Part shown: in pieces, positions 32,770 to 44,100 of the stretch
Layout of the letters: the number at the start of each line of letters is the position of its first letter
Numbering within the stretch: position 1 is the stretch's first letter
Assembly (NCBI GenBank): GCA_013339895.1
Contig: JABACO010000004.1
Span: 11,358,578-11,422,577 of the forward strand
Length of the DNA: 64,000 bases
DNA from: Ephydatia muelleri
Taxonomy: Eukaryota > Porifera > Demospongiae > Spongillida > Spongillidae
Reading direction: 5' to 3'
Position numbers and translations under genes: made by a program
The notes under the pieces: generated by a model
The model's input: only the letters and a program-made list of their open reading frames with translations
Told to the model about the DNA's origin: nothing
The model's database searches: none

Positions 32770-33246
32770 CTAAAATGGGTAACACTTACAAAATGGAGAC
32801 AAGTCTACGTTGCTGAGTTTAGACCTAAATATTTTTTCGGAGGCTGCTGTAACCACAGAGTCTGGTAATGAATTCCAAATGTGTATAACACTGATTGAGA
32901 AAAAGTTTGAGCGAAAATTATGGTGAGGTGATGACAAAGGACTAAGTTTGATTGAGTTCCCTCTTGTACTGTATCGTGACAAATTGATACGAAAGAAAGC
33001 TGATGTATCAAGATCTACAAGGTTTTTCGCAATCTTGAAACACATAACAAGGTCAAAATACACTCTACGATACTCCAATGAATGAAGATCTAAATTAGCA
33101 AGACGATCAGTATAGCTCATAGTAGGCAGCTTTACTCGTATAAAAAGAGCTCTGGTGAAAAAGCGTTGAACTCTTTCAACACATTTAATGTCTTGTATGA
33201 GCCACGGATTCCACACTGGAGTATTGTATTCGAGAATTGGTCTCAC
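32770..33246 (-). pseudogene. LINE ORF2: C-terminal region
   Basis: Encodes LEYNTPVWNPWLIQDIKCVE, VQRFFTRALF, MSYTDRLANLDLHSLEYRRV and VIHIWNSLPDSVVTAASEKI. These are the conserved C-terminal segments of jockey/CR1-type ORF2. A stop and shift separate it from the RT block. Confidence 0.85.
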
Positions 33247-33281
33247 ATATGAAATGAATACTCAACAAAGCGTTGAGATAT

Positions 33282-34289
33282 TTAGCGTTTGAGACCTTTA
33301 AGTAGAAGGGAACACCTTTGGAAGGCCTTTGCAGCAATAGATGAACTATGTAAGCTGGGTTTAAAATCAGATGTAATATGAACACCTAAGTCACAAATAT
33401 CAAAAACCCTATTTAGCAGTACACCACCCAGGGAGTAAGAATTGCTTGCAGAGTTATGTCCGAAGGATATTACACTGCACTTCTGAAAAGCAATATTAAG
33501 CTGCCACATTTCAGTCCACATACAAAAATTCGACAAAGACAGAGACAAAGGTGAGGATGAATCAGAAGAGTGAGTAGCATAGACTTTGGTATCATCTGCA
33601 AATATTTTAGCTTGAACTGGTGGCACTAAACAATCAGGAAGGTCATTGATATAAATGAGGAATAATAGAGGTCCAAGCACTGATCCCTGAGGAACACCAC
33701 TGGTAACAGGTAGGGAAGAAGATAAAGACTGACCAATATAGACTTGCTGAGAACGATTCATAAGAAATGAAGATAACCACATCACCAAGAGGGGAGTAAA
33801 CCCATAGCACTCTACCTTATATAGCAGGTTTCTATGAGAGATAGAATCAAAGACTTAAGCAAAATCTATATACACAGAATCAATTTTAGAACGACTATCA
33901 GTAAGGAGAGTCCATTCATTAAGTGTGATTAGCAATTGGGTACAAGTAGAACGCCTGGCAAGAAAGCCAAACTGATCTTTGGAGATAAGGCTGTTAGAAC
34001 GAAGGAAGAATACCATTGATTAATACACAATAAACTCCATTACTTTGCAACAAACACTGGTAAGAGAAACCGGACGATAATTGCTAGGTGATTTACGGGA
34101 ACCTTTTTTGAAGATGGGACAAACAATTGCCTGTTTCCAACCCTGAGGTATACGCCCGCAGTCCATAGACATTGTAAAAAGCCTGGACAATGGAAAGGCA
34201 ATGGCAGAAGCAACTGATTTTAAAAATCCAGCAGGAAAACCATCTGGTGTTCTGGAGTATTTAGAAGGAAGACGCTTCAGGGCACACAA
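33282..34289 (-). pseudogene. LINE ORF2: reverse transcriptase, split
   Basis: Two blocks. 34,020-34,289 has SRTPDGFPAGFLKSVA, AIVCPIFKKGSRKSPSNYRP and VSLTSV; 33,282-33,788 has SGVPQGSVLGPLLFLIYIND and the active-site box FADDTKVYA. Between them a stop follows the motif-A region. Linker sequence lies at 34,326-34,767. Confidence 0.87.
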
Positions 34290-34770
34290 TACTTTACTGT
34301 GAGTAAACTCAACTTGTTGATATGCCTAGACGCAAGAAACTTTTGGATGGAAGACGGGTAAGACACCATTATCCATGGTAAAAACAGAAGCAAAGTAATC
34401 ATTTAAAACATTGCATTTGTCACGATCATTTATAGCAAGAGAACCATCAGTCTTCATAAGGGGTGGAATAGAAGATGTGTGACTTAGTTTTGAACTAACA
34501 TATGAATATAGTTTGGATAAATTGTTACTGTTGATAATCATAAAAGGACTGTATTGCAAGTTCATAATCTCTAGCAATTTTTTTGTAGACCACTCTGTCC
34601 TTATGATACCATTTTTTCTTTACGAGTAACGATTTGCGAATATGCTTTAGACGTGGTAGTTTGCTAGATGACACAATTCTTAAAGGAACAAACCTCTCAA
34701 TGCATTCATTCAGCTTCATTGAGAAAACATTCCAAAACTCATCAACTGAACAAGATTGCTGAAGCATTAG

Positions 34771-35532
34771 TCAATCGATATCCAGAAGGAAAGATATCAT
34801 CAAAGGGTAATTTGCAGCACTAAAATCTCGACAATACGAGATAGAGTTTGCGGGATGATTGCAAGGACATATAACCATGAATTCAACAGATGAATGATCA
34901 CAAGAGACAACAAAGGGATCAACAACTGAAATATCAAACATCATACTGACATCAGAAATGATCACAAGGTTGATACAGTGATTACCACGAGTAGGGAGAT
35001 TAACAAGCTGGGTAAGGCCATTTTGTAAAATAGATGTCAAGAAAAGGCTGCTGCACATTGAACCAGTATTAACAGGTACACTCCAATCAATGTTAGGATA
35101 GTTAAAATCACCAACCACTACAACAGGCATCTTAGAGTTGCAGTAATTGTCAAGAAATGAACATAAGCATGACGTATGAGCAATATCATTTGCCAAAGAA
35201 GGAGGGTTATAAGTACAAATAAACCGATACTGTTGAGAGGGAAATAACACGTCAACAGTGATACATTCAAGCTGTTGAAAACAAGATGTGAGATCAATAC
35301 ATACAGTTTTCAAGCCATGTTTAACAAAAATAGCTACACCTCCAAATTTATCTGGTCTATCTTTCCATATCAATGTGTATGAGGAATTCGACAGAAGAAG
35401 AGAATCAGTGATAGCAGAATGAAGCCATGTTTCAGTGACAAAAATGTGATCAAAATCAGATGCCAAGAGCAAGATATTCATGTCAATCAATTTGTTACAT
35501 AACGATCGCGCATTTAATAATTTACATCTCAA
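34771..35532 (-). pseudogene. LINE ORF2: AP-like endonuclease
   Basis: Encodes NARSLCNKLIDMNILL, FVTETWLHSAITDS (catalytic Glu), YTLIWKDRPDKFGGVAIFVK, VVVVGDFNYPNIDW (GDFN with catalytic Asp) and VVSCDHSSVEFMV (the SDH box reads SCDH). It nicks target DNA to prime reverse transcription. The frame closes before the RT. Confidence 0.85.
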
Positions 35533-35556
35533 AATTCCATTACTTACCTGCCTGTC

Positions 35557-36306
35557 CTATGGGTTAGTACTTTGACCGGACGCACTTTGTTGAGAAGAGT
35601 TGGAGTCAAGTACTCGTCGTTCCTTAATTGTCCACTGCGAAACAGGGCCACGCCTATCAATGCAGTATTCCTGACCAGTTTCATTTTTCTTTTTACGCAC
35701 AATGTCATAAAGGCCACGAATATGAGTGCGTTCAGCAGCAGTATGGCTGGGGCGCACATAAACATTTTTGAATTTAACAGACTTTTTCAGAATCTTTGCC
35801 TTGCGTAGAACCGCAGACCTCTGAGCGGCGTTGGCAACACGAACCTTGACTAAACGCGGTTTGACATTTGATCCCCCGTTTGGCTCTTTCCCTAGTCGAA
35901 AGGCATCAATTAGAAAAACACTATCTTCGCTTAAGGAATCAAAACTTTCTTTCACAAGGGCCTTATCTGTAACAGCACTGCCAGTTTCCTTAATTCCAGA
36001 AATATTAATGCACAGCTTTTCGTCATGGGCCGTGATAGCCTCCTTTACCGCCTTGTCAACATCCACACCAGTATTACATACCACTCCACATTGTGCAGGC
36101 AAAGACCCTCCAATGACCGCCTCAGTCTTTGCCACAAACTCTACAAATTTCTGCTCAAGGTTAGAAACCCTGAGCGGCAAGTTCTTCAGTGAAGTTTCAC
36201 AACTCGGACAAGGAGTGCACACCTTCTTTACTACAGATAGAACGTCGAGACTAACCTTGGATTGCCATCTGGAACAGGTACAGTGTCGAATAAATAGTTG
36301 CTGCAA
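35557..36306 (-). CDS. LINE ORF1-like protein
   Basis: An open frame of 249 codons upstream of the endonuclease. It has a Cys pair near the start (CTPCPSC), a coiled-coil-like stretch (LRVSNLEQKFVEFVAKTEAV) and a basic region (LRKAKILKKSVKFKNVYVRP then ERTHIRGLYDIVRKKK) typical of ORF1 proteins that bind the element's RNA. The start may lie upstream, since the first Met is followed by unusual Cys-rich sequence. It overlaps nothing essential in ORF2. Confidence 0.7.
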   Translation of the reverse strand: MQQLFIRHCTCSRWQSKVSLDVLSVVKKVCTPCPSCETSLKNLPLRVSNLEQKFVEFVAKTEAVIGGSLPAQCGVVCNTGVDVDKAVKEAITAHDEKLCINISGIKETGSAVTDKALVKESFDSLSEDSVFLIDAFRLGKEPNGGSNVKPRLVKVRVANAAQRSAVLRKAKILKKSVKFKNVYVRPSHTAAERTHIRGLYDIVRKKKNETGQEYCIDRRGPVSQWTIKERRVLDSNSSQQSASGQSTNP

Positions 36307-37181
36307 TTAAACAAAACATAAAATTCAATTGTTAATCAAAATTATAATAAAGCCAGATGGCGACAGTAAACATTCAGAAGGTACCATCATTCACACCACC
36401 CATGTTGTGAATAATACTTGCAGCTAGCTCCTTGGTTGGCATAAATTTATGCCTAGGATATGGATGTTTTCCAAGACACTGGAATAGGAAATTATAACCT
36501 GTGCTTCATGTATGATTAAACAACAAACCTTTCTTCTTTCATCTGTTTTTGTATCAGCTAGCTTAGCTTTGCTGTATCTAAGTGCTTCATCCACCTTGTA
36601 CTTTTCATCTCTCCACTTGAGGTGATAGCACCATGGACACTGCCATCTTAAATATGAGACCAGAGATTGGTTAATCAACAGAGATAAACTAACACATATA
36701 TACGAACCCTCATGGTGTCATCAGAGCGTTCAAGAAGCAGAGAGCTACAGAACAGCTTACACACTTCAGCTTTCATAGGTGACTATTAAAAAGTTTATAA
36801 ATTCATGCAGCATTATCAATTCATTCGCATAAGTACCTCATACACACTTCCCTTGATAGAAAAGCTGGCAGTTTTCACAATTGATGACAGCTCCTTTACA
36901 GGTGCCTCAACAGTACCTAGTTTACTTTCGATTGTTGTAAATCTTTTCAATGTTGTCTGTAGAAACTTTGATAACCGCTTTTACTTCCGCTATGACAGCT
37001 TAAATAAGTGCACTGTGCTCTGTAGTAGTACAAGTAAGCGTATGTATTCGTTGCAGTTGCGCCGTAGGATTCGAACTGCGAATGATCCGCTGCTTGGTCT
37101 TATGAGTATGATAATGCACTACTACCATTACTACTACTACTGCTACTACCAGATCTAGGAAGTGATGTGACCAAAAAGGTC

Positions 37182-37225
<44 letters not shown>

Positions 37226-37654
37226 AATGGTAAGATGCATATTAAAGAATTCACTTAACTATATTTTATTTCATAGCACCTCACCAGCACTGGCATGCCA
37301 TTTTATACCAATTCAACTGCATTAAATTGTATTTTGGAATCCCGGAAATAGTCAATAATCTAGTTTGCTTTCCAGTTATACCAAAGGGAGAATTTAGGTG
37401 TAGATGTATAACTTTTATGTAAATATTTCACGTGATGTGTTTTAGGGAAGTGTACCACGGTTTACGTTAGAGAAATGACAAACGGTTTTTTGCACCTAGG
37501 GCTATCGCACCTTGTGGCAATGTATTTGTGGGAGATTTGTTTGAGCATAGCATTTCTGGAATCACATCAATTGGCCATGTTCTCCAGTATGTTTGTCAGA
37601 TAGGATGCACATTGAGCCACATATGTGCTTATTACTTGATTGACTCTCCTCCAG
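36307..37654. other. Spacer with one possible minus-strand exon pair
   Basis: At about 36,523-36,650 the minus strand encodes WQCPWCYHLKWRDEKYKVDE and ALRYSKAKLADTKTDERR before a GTTTGT donor. A candidate first exon with an ATG lies at about 36,708-36,777 (MKAEVCKLFCSSLLLERSDD). I could not join them in phase and recognise no domain. (TAC)n and (CTG)n runs follow at 37,119-37,222. Confidence 0.3.
37183..37220. repeat. (CTG)n trinucleotide repeat, about 12 copies
   Basis: A pure CTG run preceded at 37,119-37,147 by an imperfect (TAC)n tract. No coding context is supported, and the polyGln frame on the minus strand has no exon evidence. Confidence 0.95.
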
Positions 37655-39094
37655 GAAGGTAAAGATGACATTTATGCTAATCTACACAGGCTGGAGCACC
37701 ACCCTGGTGCTCCTGTGGACGGATATGTGCTTTCAGAAACTGTGTGTGTAGCAGTGTCTGCCATTAAAGCTGTGTTACCGGAAGTGAAAACTTTGGCTCT
37801 GAACATATTCCAGTATCGCCTCATGCGACTTAGTGATGATGTAAGCACATATTACACATTTGTCAACTTGTGAAACATTGTTTCCTTAGGAGTAAATCAC
37901 ATTTTCTTCACCTCTTCCCATGAAGGCAAGTCCATTGGATGTGGGGGACTGCCTGTTATTATGGTACCAATCTCCATCTTCTCTGATGACACCAGTGGAA
38001 ATAAGTCCAAAGTGTGGAACAAGTTTGACTCGTGGAATTTCCTGTTCACAAAAAGAAAATTGCCAAGCTGCACAGCATTCATTTCATTTGTGCCTCCAGC
38101 AATGCACCACTCATGAAGATGGCAGTCCCACTAGTGCAGGAGTTTAATGCACTAGAGCGTGAGGGGATTGTCATATTTAATGCCTTTTTGCAATGCAAAG
38201 TGATTGTTATTGCACCAATTTTAAATTTTCTTTGTGACAATTCTCGTGGAGCAGAAATATGCAGTCAGCTGGGAGCAACAGCGGTGAAGTATTGCAGGAT
38301 TTGCACAGTAAGTGCTACTTTTATATTCAGAATGCACTACCCAATTGTTCTTTTCATGTCAAGGTTGATGTTTCACTGGTCTCCAAGGCATTGGCAATCT
38401 AGCCCAAATTGCACTCATAAAATCTCTGCCGACTAAGAAGGAGAAGAAGCAGATGCAGACACAGTTAGGAACAAGTTGCAAACCAAACCCAATGCTGGAG
38501 CTAGCTGTGGATGTACATCAGTAGGTGATTTGTTTATACAAGCAGTTCATTAATTTCAATACACGTAGGGCTACACCAGTGGAGGTTTTACATACTCTAG
38601 TTCTGGGCCCATACAAGTATTTACTTAGGTCCCGGATGGCTCGGTTTTCACCACAGCAATGCAAGGAGATTTTGGCCCGCATTGCCTCCTTTCCTTTCTT
38701 GCATTGCATCTCTCACGAGATATCTCAAAGTATTTATAAATCATTTGTGGGGCGTGATTTTAAAACCTTGGCACAGCTAGCACTGTTTGTGTTTCCACCT
38801 TTGCTAATACCAAGTGAAACAGAAGTATGGTTAGCTCTTTCAAAGGTATGTGTTACACATTTATACATGTATCTTTATGCATACATGTATCATCTATCAG
38901 GTGTTCAAGATGGTGTATTGTGAGCGGTTTACACCTGACAAAGTTGAATCCATGAAGTCAGTGTGTCTTGAATTTGCTCGAGCTGTTGATAGACACTGTC
39001 CGGAGCTAAGGAGCAAGCTCAAAATCCATCTCCTCCTTCACCTACCTGATCACATGCTTCAGTTCAGACCTGCATCAGGGTTTAACACTGAAAG
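37655..39094 (+). pseudogene. Decayed multi-exon transposase, Plavaka/KDZ-like
   Basis: Five exon-like blocks with AG/GT borders: 37,655-37,840, about 37,930-38,307, about 38,373-38,520, 38,569-38,845 and 38,901-39,094. Motifs are LHRLEHHPGAPVDGYVLSET, IFSDDTSGNKSKVWNKFDSW, LHSIHFICASSNAPLMKMAV, LCDNSRGAEICSQLG, TPVEVLHTLVLGPYKYLL and LHLPDHMLQF. This run matches, from memory of the family, the CACTA-related transposases known as Plavaka/KDZ in fungi and some animals. Frameshifts near 38,065 and 38,400 make it non-functional. Whether it was a transposon or a domesticated gene cannot be told: no terminal repeats were found. Confidence 0.65.
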
Positions 39095-39409
39095 GTAAGA
39101 CTTGATTCTGGCTCAGATGATGACAGAGCTGGGTCTCCAGTAAGTCCTCCAGATAGTGCATTTTTTTATTACATGTACAACGCTATAGATGGAGGTTGGG
39201 ATCCTAGTGAGCTGCTTTGAAAGTAACAGCACCCGCTACTGTGTAGTACAACATATCGATCGTCAGTGGACAGCCATCTCACAACGAGTTTGATTGCCCA
39301 CTTCTGACGCGTCCTTTGGGTCCTTTCTTCTACAGCAATTGTTCGAGCAGTTTCAGTGGTTCATCAGTGCACCTCAACATGTGTTGTCGATTCTATGCAT
39401 ATTGCTACC

Positions 39410-39484
39410 TATCCTCGTCCCCAGGCCCTATTTTTATAAAGTTACGTAACTCTAATATAAAAATAGGGCCTGGAGACGAGGCTA
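39410..39484. mobile_element. Tiny foldback element with 9-bp flanking repeats
   Basis: Arms CCTCGTCCCCAGGCCCTATT and its near-complement close on a loop containing AGTTACGTAACT. ATTGCTACC occurs on both sides (39,401-39,409 and 39,485-39,493), a likely 9-bp target duplication of the length seen with Mutator-like elements. It carries no coding. Confidence 0.75.
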
Positions 39485-39493
39485 ATTGCTACC

Positions 39494-40157
39494 AGGATGG
39501 AACGACGGGGAGTAACTGAAAATACAAACATGACTGGAGTAATACCATATATTGTTATAATGTTTACTGCATTGCAAATGATTACAAATAAAAACAAAAG
39601 CGAAAAAAGAAAAAGCGCTAAATAAGGGATGCGGTATAACTTTGAACCTCGTTGATGATTTGTCGGACATGAATCAGGTGCGGTTGATAATGATAATTTT
39701 AGAAACGTCACGGCTGTTTCGTCTGTGACAATAGGTTTTGTAATTAGATTGAATAAACCGAATTACGGTATTGACAAATATGGCGTATAATAAGCTCATT
39801 ATAAAACTAACATCTAAAGGAGGCAGTTTATGCAAAGCCCGTTACAGTAATGCAAAATCCTATCGATGCTAGCTATAAAACAACCACTTACTAATCCCAT
39901 ACTGTTAGTGATACTGCGTATGCGCAAGGAAAAGCACATCGGCTCAATATACACTAACAGTTGCGCATCGCGATACTTATTTACCTGTCTAACATTCGAC
40001 GATTTGGTTGCTACTTTTCTCCCAATCCCGCCTTATAAACTCCATGTTAAAAGGTAAGAAGTGAAGTTCAAAGAATGGTTAGTCATGCTATGAATACTAC
40101 AGGCTCCCACGCGCCCTATATAGGCCATACAACGAAACAAACCACAAACTGTTTCTA
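39494..40157. other. Spacer without a recognised gene
   Basis: AT-rich with small unrelated open stretches; no exon, RNA gene or repeat was recognised. Confidence 0.4.
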
Positions 40158-40850
40158 ATGAATACCGCGTGTAGTAGCTGTAAATTGGAAGACCTATGCC
40201 GGGTCTGTGGGTGCAAGCTAAACAAAGGGTGAGGAAGCAGGCGCTAAGCTAGAACGCCACACGCGTGCATACAAGTGCACAAGCTTCACTGAGAAATTGC
40301 TTCCACTTTGACGTATCCAAAGACTGCCCTGAGATCCACCCACCAATGTTCTGCAGTAAGTGCCAATTGGTGTTAAGGAGGAAGATTGCAGCGCAAAAGG
40401 AGAAGCGCACATACAAGTGCTTACTGAAGCCGTATGATTGGTTCAGATGGGTGCAAGGTATGGATAGATCTAGCAATTGTCATATATCTTTTTACCACAT
40501 GCACTCCAAGGTTGTCTATAAGGATAGATGGCCCAAATACAGGCCATATTCTGGAAACAGTCTTGCATGCTGAAATTGTGGAGCCTTGCCACCAATAATA
40601 AAGATGCCCCCCCCCCCCCCCCCCCCCCCCCCCATACAACCAGCAGCTAAATCCACCCAGACACTCTCTTTAATGAGTTGGAATGCTCTATCTGTCTGGG
40701 TGTGTTCCCCATGTGACAGGCTAGTATGTGCCACTTGACTGGTGGGATCCACCTATATAGCTATCTGCAGCATGCTGTCCCTGTTCAACAAGAAATCTTA
40801 TTGTAGTGGCCTAAGTAAAAGATCGATCAAGGTGAGTCTTGGTCTGTTTT
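40158..40850 (+). pseudogene. Relic resembling the N-terminal zinc region of RAG1
   Basis: From an ATG at 40,158: a Cys-rich start (LEDLCRVCGCKLNKG), a shift into GAKLERHTRAYKCTSFTEKL, then a shift into FHFDVSKDCPEIHPPMFCSK followed by a basic stretch. The order LCRxCG, F-x-DV-x-D, IHPxxFC matches the zinc-binding N-terminal region of vertebrate RAG1 and related invertebrate N-RAG-like proteins. After a 27-base C run, 40,678-40,720 encodes ECSICLGVFPM, the start of a RING, which also follows in RAG1; it then breaks. No core recombinase region was seen. Two shifts and stops make it a relic. Confidence 0.55.
40607..40633. repeat. Poly-C tract (27 C)
   Basis: A pure C run between the RAG1-like zinc region and the RING-like remnant. 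It is a possible assembly weak point and could account for some frame loss. Confidence 0.95.
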
Positions 40851-41217
40851 GGATCTATTTGAACACTCCCTTACTCGATGTAAGGCCTTCCTGTGAATGC
40901 GCTTTGGGACTTCACTTCACTAGACAAGTACTGTACGCAATGTGCTATATCTGCCAGGTTATTGCCTCAATAGTCTCTTCAGTGTGCCATTTGTTTTTAG
41001 ATGGAAATAGAATGCTCGGTTCAACCATTGCTGAAAAGTGAGGCCATGCATAACGCAATTTTAAGTGATGCATCAAGTCATGCCTTCTTTTTGTTTAAAC
41101 AGGGTCTGTTCCAGCTCAGAGTACACTACACTGTATCTTTAATTTTAATGCGAATTATAATTTTGAACAACCTCAGCAAGGTGCCAGTATGTTCCTGGTT
41201 ATGCAAAGGTATGACAC
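40851..41217. other. Spacer left of unit 2
   Basis: Open stretches without domain or splice support; nothing assigned. Confidence 0.4.
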
Positions 41218-41540
41218 AATGTTGCATTTCATATCAAAGCTTGCTACCCTTGCAGAAAAATAAAGTACAATATTATATATCACTCCATGCACAATAGAAC
41301 CAATAAGTGGATGCAATGTAAGAATTCTCATGATAACATTATAACTAAATACAATAAAGAAAAATATGTATAATTATGTCCTATTTGCGCAAGTACTACA
41401 AAACCTAAATGAGAATGGAGATAGAAAGTGAATGTGACATTATTTACTATCATCTTTACACGTTAAACAGGTAGAAATATGGACACTATTCGGTCTTTGG
41501 TCACTTTATATACATATGCAATTTTAAAGTCACTTCTCCT

Positions 41541-41605
41541 CTATAATATGTTGCAACATCTTAATAGCCTCCAGACGAAACTGACGTGTTGAGGTTCCAG
41601 TACAT
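41541..41605 (-). CDS. Gene 2 terminal exon
   Basis: Encodes VLEPQHVSFVWRLLRCCNIL then TAG, matching gene 1's last exon in frame with two changes. Acceptor is TATGCACAG. Confidence 0.65.
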
Positions 41606-41753
41606 CTGTGCATAGAAAGTATCTTGCATTCAACACATGGATTTTTTAGGTCAATGCACAATGGTACATGCATTACCTGTTATCAGTACCAATGGCCTAT
41701 TATATCTCCATTTTCCTATTTTAATTAAAATATCCTCATACAATAGTACTTAC

Positions 41754-43550
41754 CTTGGTCATCTTGAAGTTGATCTGTTGGAGCAAACTTATTAACTACA
41801 CTAACCACTCTGAAAATAATGTTATCGGTTACCCAATATTTGGGCATAACATCCTCAACAGCAACAAAATCTGAAATTTCACAGCTCTGCTGATACATGT
41901 CTCTGTCTGTCTTAGAACCTGCCTTTCGTGAATTGATGTCGAAGATGAGCGATTTTGTTACATGGTTATTAGACTTTCGATCCACAAGCTCTATGGCAAT
42001 CTCTCCACAGAAGGGAAATGTAAGTTCACCATCATAGTCACCTTTCATCAGGTGGAGACCAACACTTATGTGGTTTCCATACCATTCACCAGTGCCAGCA
42101 GCATTTACCTCAAGGCGCAGTTTATACCCATGTAGTTGAGTGTAAAATCCATCATCACTAAGCCAGGTTTTTTGATTCTCCGAATAATATGAATAATTGT
42201 CCATGATAAACGTAGGGTACTCTGCATAGAAACACATGTGAGCAGACTTGGATTTAATGCCTTGAAGCATGCTGTTTTGTTGCTCCAATATTTCAAGTTG
42301 TTTGCACATTTGCTTGCATTGCTCCAATAATGATGTCACCTCCTTCTGTACTTCTGTTAATGTGGTACTCTCCTTTCGTTTCTTCATTTCAATATTAACC
42401 ACTCTAAGGGTTATTTGATTCTCCTTCAAATACTGGTAATCTTGTGTGTTGGAGACTAGCTTTTCATAAGAAATAAAATTAAGTGAACAGGCATGATCCT
42501 GGTGTATCTCATGTTGATCAAACGTGTATACCTTTTGATAATGATGATAATTACCACTGTGGTCAAATAATTCAAGTGTAATGTTGCCCAAATATGAGGT
42601 GTTCAGTTCCTTATCAAATGCTGCATTCACCACATGAATAGACACTTCCAAGTCAGTCTTTTCTGGGTTGTATCCACAGAGCTTAATAAACATTTTGTAA
42701 CTACACAGCTGTGAATAGAATGGCTCACTCGTCCATGATTCATAGGTCCAAATGTTCCTCGTGGTAAATTCAGGAATACTGTATGTTTGGACATCTGTGA
42801 AGTACTTTTTTTTAAACATTTTATTGCTCACAGTTAAAGCTTGAATTTTGCTCTCCAATTGCAATGCCATTTCCTGATGCAGAGCCTTCTCACTCTTCAA
42901 ATGTTTATCCATGAGCTGTTGTTCGCAATTATGCACACATCCCACTAAGGAGTACTCACACTTCAAAGTGGTTTTGGGGCATTGATCAATGTGTTTTTTG
43001 AGCTGCTTGTGCTGTATGGCTTCATTTCCACATTTGTTTGGACAAGGCACAATTGTTTCAGCACACTGTGGCAGGTGGTCCTTGGTGATGTCCTCATATG
43101 TTGAGGTCATTCCGCAGTAGGGGCAGTTATGTGATCTCTTTGAACAGTCATTTACCTTGTGATATTCCAGTTTCCCCTTCTGAACTTTCTCTCCACATGA
43201 ATTAGGGCAGTTGATAAATGCATGTGAACAGTCCTTTTTCATATGATTGTTAAGATCACTTAGATTCCCAGTCCAGGAGCCACATTTACAATGAACTTTC
43301 AATGCTTTCACTCGTTGATGAGAAGACCGATCATACATAATCTCTGTGTGCTTTCCACACTTTGGACAGTCCTGTACTTGGCTGGCCTCTTTCATTATCA
43401 GGTATCCACAGCATGTTGTCGTGTATGGGTGAAGAATGACTCTTCCTGTGTGGTCTAACAGGTCTGTTGGTGGTCTATCAGCAAATACAATATGTCTATC
43501 CATTATTGCTTCTGCGGGGCCTTTTTGGGGTTGTTTTAATGCATCAGATC
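41754..43550 (-). CDS. Gene 2 TRAF-type zinc fingers and two MATH domains
   Basis: 1,797 nt between a TGTTTTACAG acceptor and a GTAAGT donor. Same layout as gene 1's exon 19: degenerate RING lacking its first Cys pair, TRAF-type fingers, coiled coil, MATH 1, coiled coil, MATH 2. The first 430 or so residues are nearly identical to gene 1. In MATH 2 the core (ISVGLHLMKGDYDGELTFPF) is identical but the start (YAEYPTFIMDNYSYYSENQK), the YKLRLEV strand region and the last 60 residues differ. Upstream in-frame codons (SDALKQPQKGPAEAI) continue past the internal Met to the acceptor, showing it is not a first exon. Confidence 0.88.
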
Positions 43551-43982
43551 CTGTAAAACAATGCATGTACCTGCTAACACCATATGCATAATAACTGAAC
43601 AGGTTTTGACCTTGTGGTTTATGCTTTCTACCTATTTTGAACAGTAACTACATGTCGTAGGTTTATGAAATTGTATACTTCAGCTGTATTGGCAAATGGA
43701 TTACTTTCGATTAATTTTACATTGTGACTATTCGTATAGTAGGCAATGAAACTGTTATGCAATTCTAACGGTCAGCTGGAATGGCACCTTTAAAACATCA
43801 ATAGTTGTTGCCAACAAATCTGCATAACAGGCTTTTTCTGCCATTTGACTGGTTTAACTACATGTAGTATTGATTGTGACTGAATAATGTTATGTAAAGC
43901 TAGTGGTTATTCCTTTGGCAGTTAACAAGCACCTCGGACAATTACAACACTGTGCATATTAGTAAAATCTACATTTTCATAC

Positions 43983-44034
43983 CTCTTTTGCTTTCTCCAA
44001 CACGTTTGCTCGATTCACTGCCCACACCCAGCTT
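43983..44034 (-). CDS. Gene 2 52-nt linker exon
   Basis: Encodes KLGVGSESSKRVGESKR; phase 0 to 1; AAACAG acceptor and GTATGA donor. Joins the unnamed-domain exon to the TRAF exon in frame, exactly as in gene 1. Confidence 0.75.
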
Positions 44035-44100
44035 CTGTTTACAACAAACACCACACACGCGTTAGTGAAGTAAAGTACCCCACTATGTAATTTGGCATAC

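Larger units (their letters stand above)
32671..36306 (-). mobile_element. Non-LTR retrotransposon (LINE, jockey/CR1/L2-like), decayed
   Basis: Minus-strand order is ORF1-like (35,557-36,306), AP-endonuclease (34,771-35,532), RT (33,282-34,289) and C-terminal region (32,770-33,246), ending in an (ATT)n tail at about 32,671-32,690. No LTRs. An APE-type endonuclease, a FADDTKVY RT box and a simple-repeat tail suit the jockey/CR1/L2 group. ORF2 is split by several stops and shifts, so the copy is inactive. The 5' end is not defined. Confidence 0.88.

Noticed and set aside
37000-37254. PolyGln protein on the minus strand
   Set aside because: Caused by the CTG repeat; no exon evidence.
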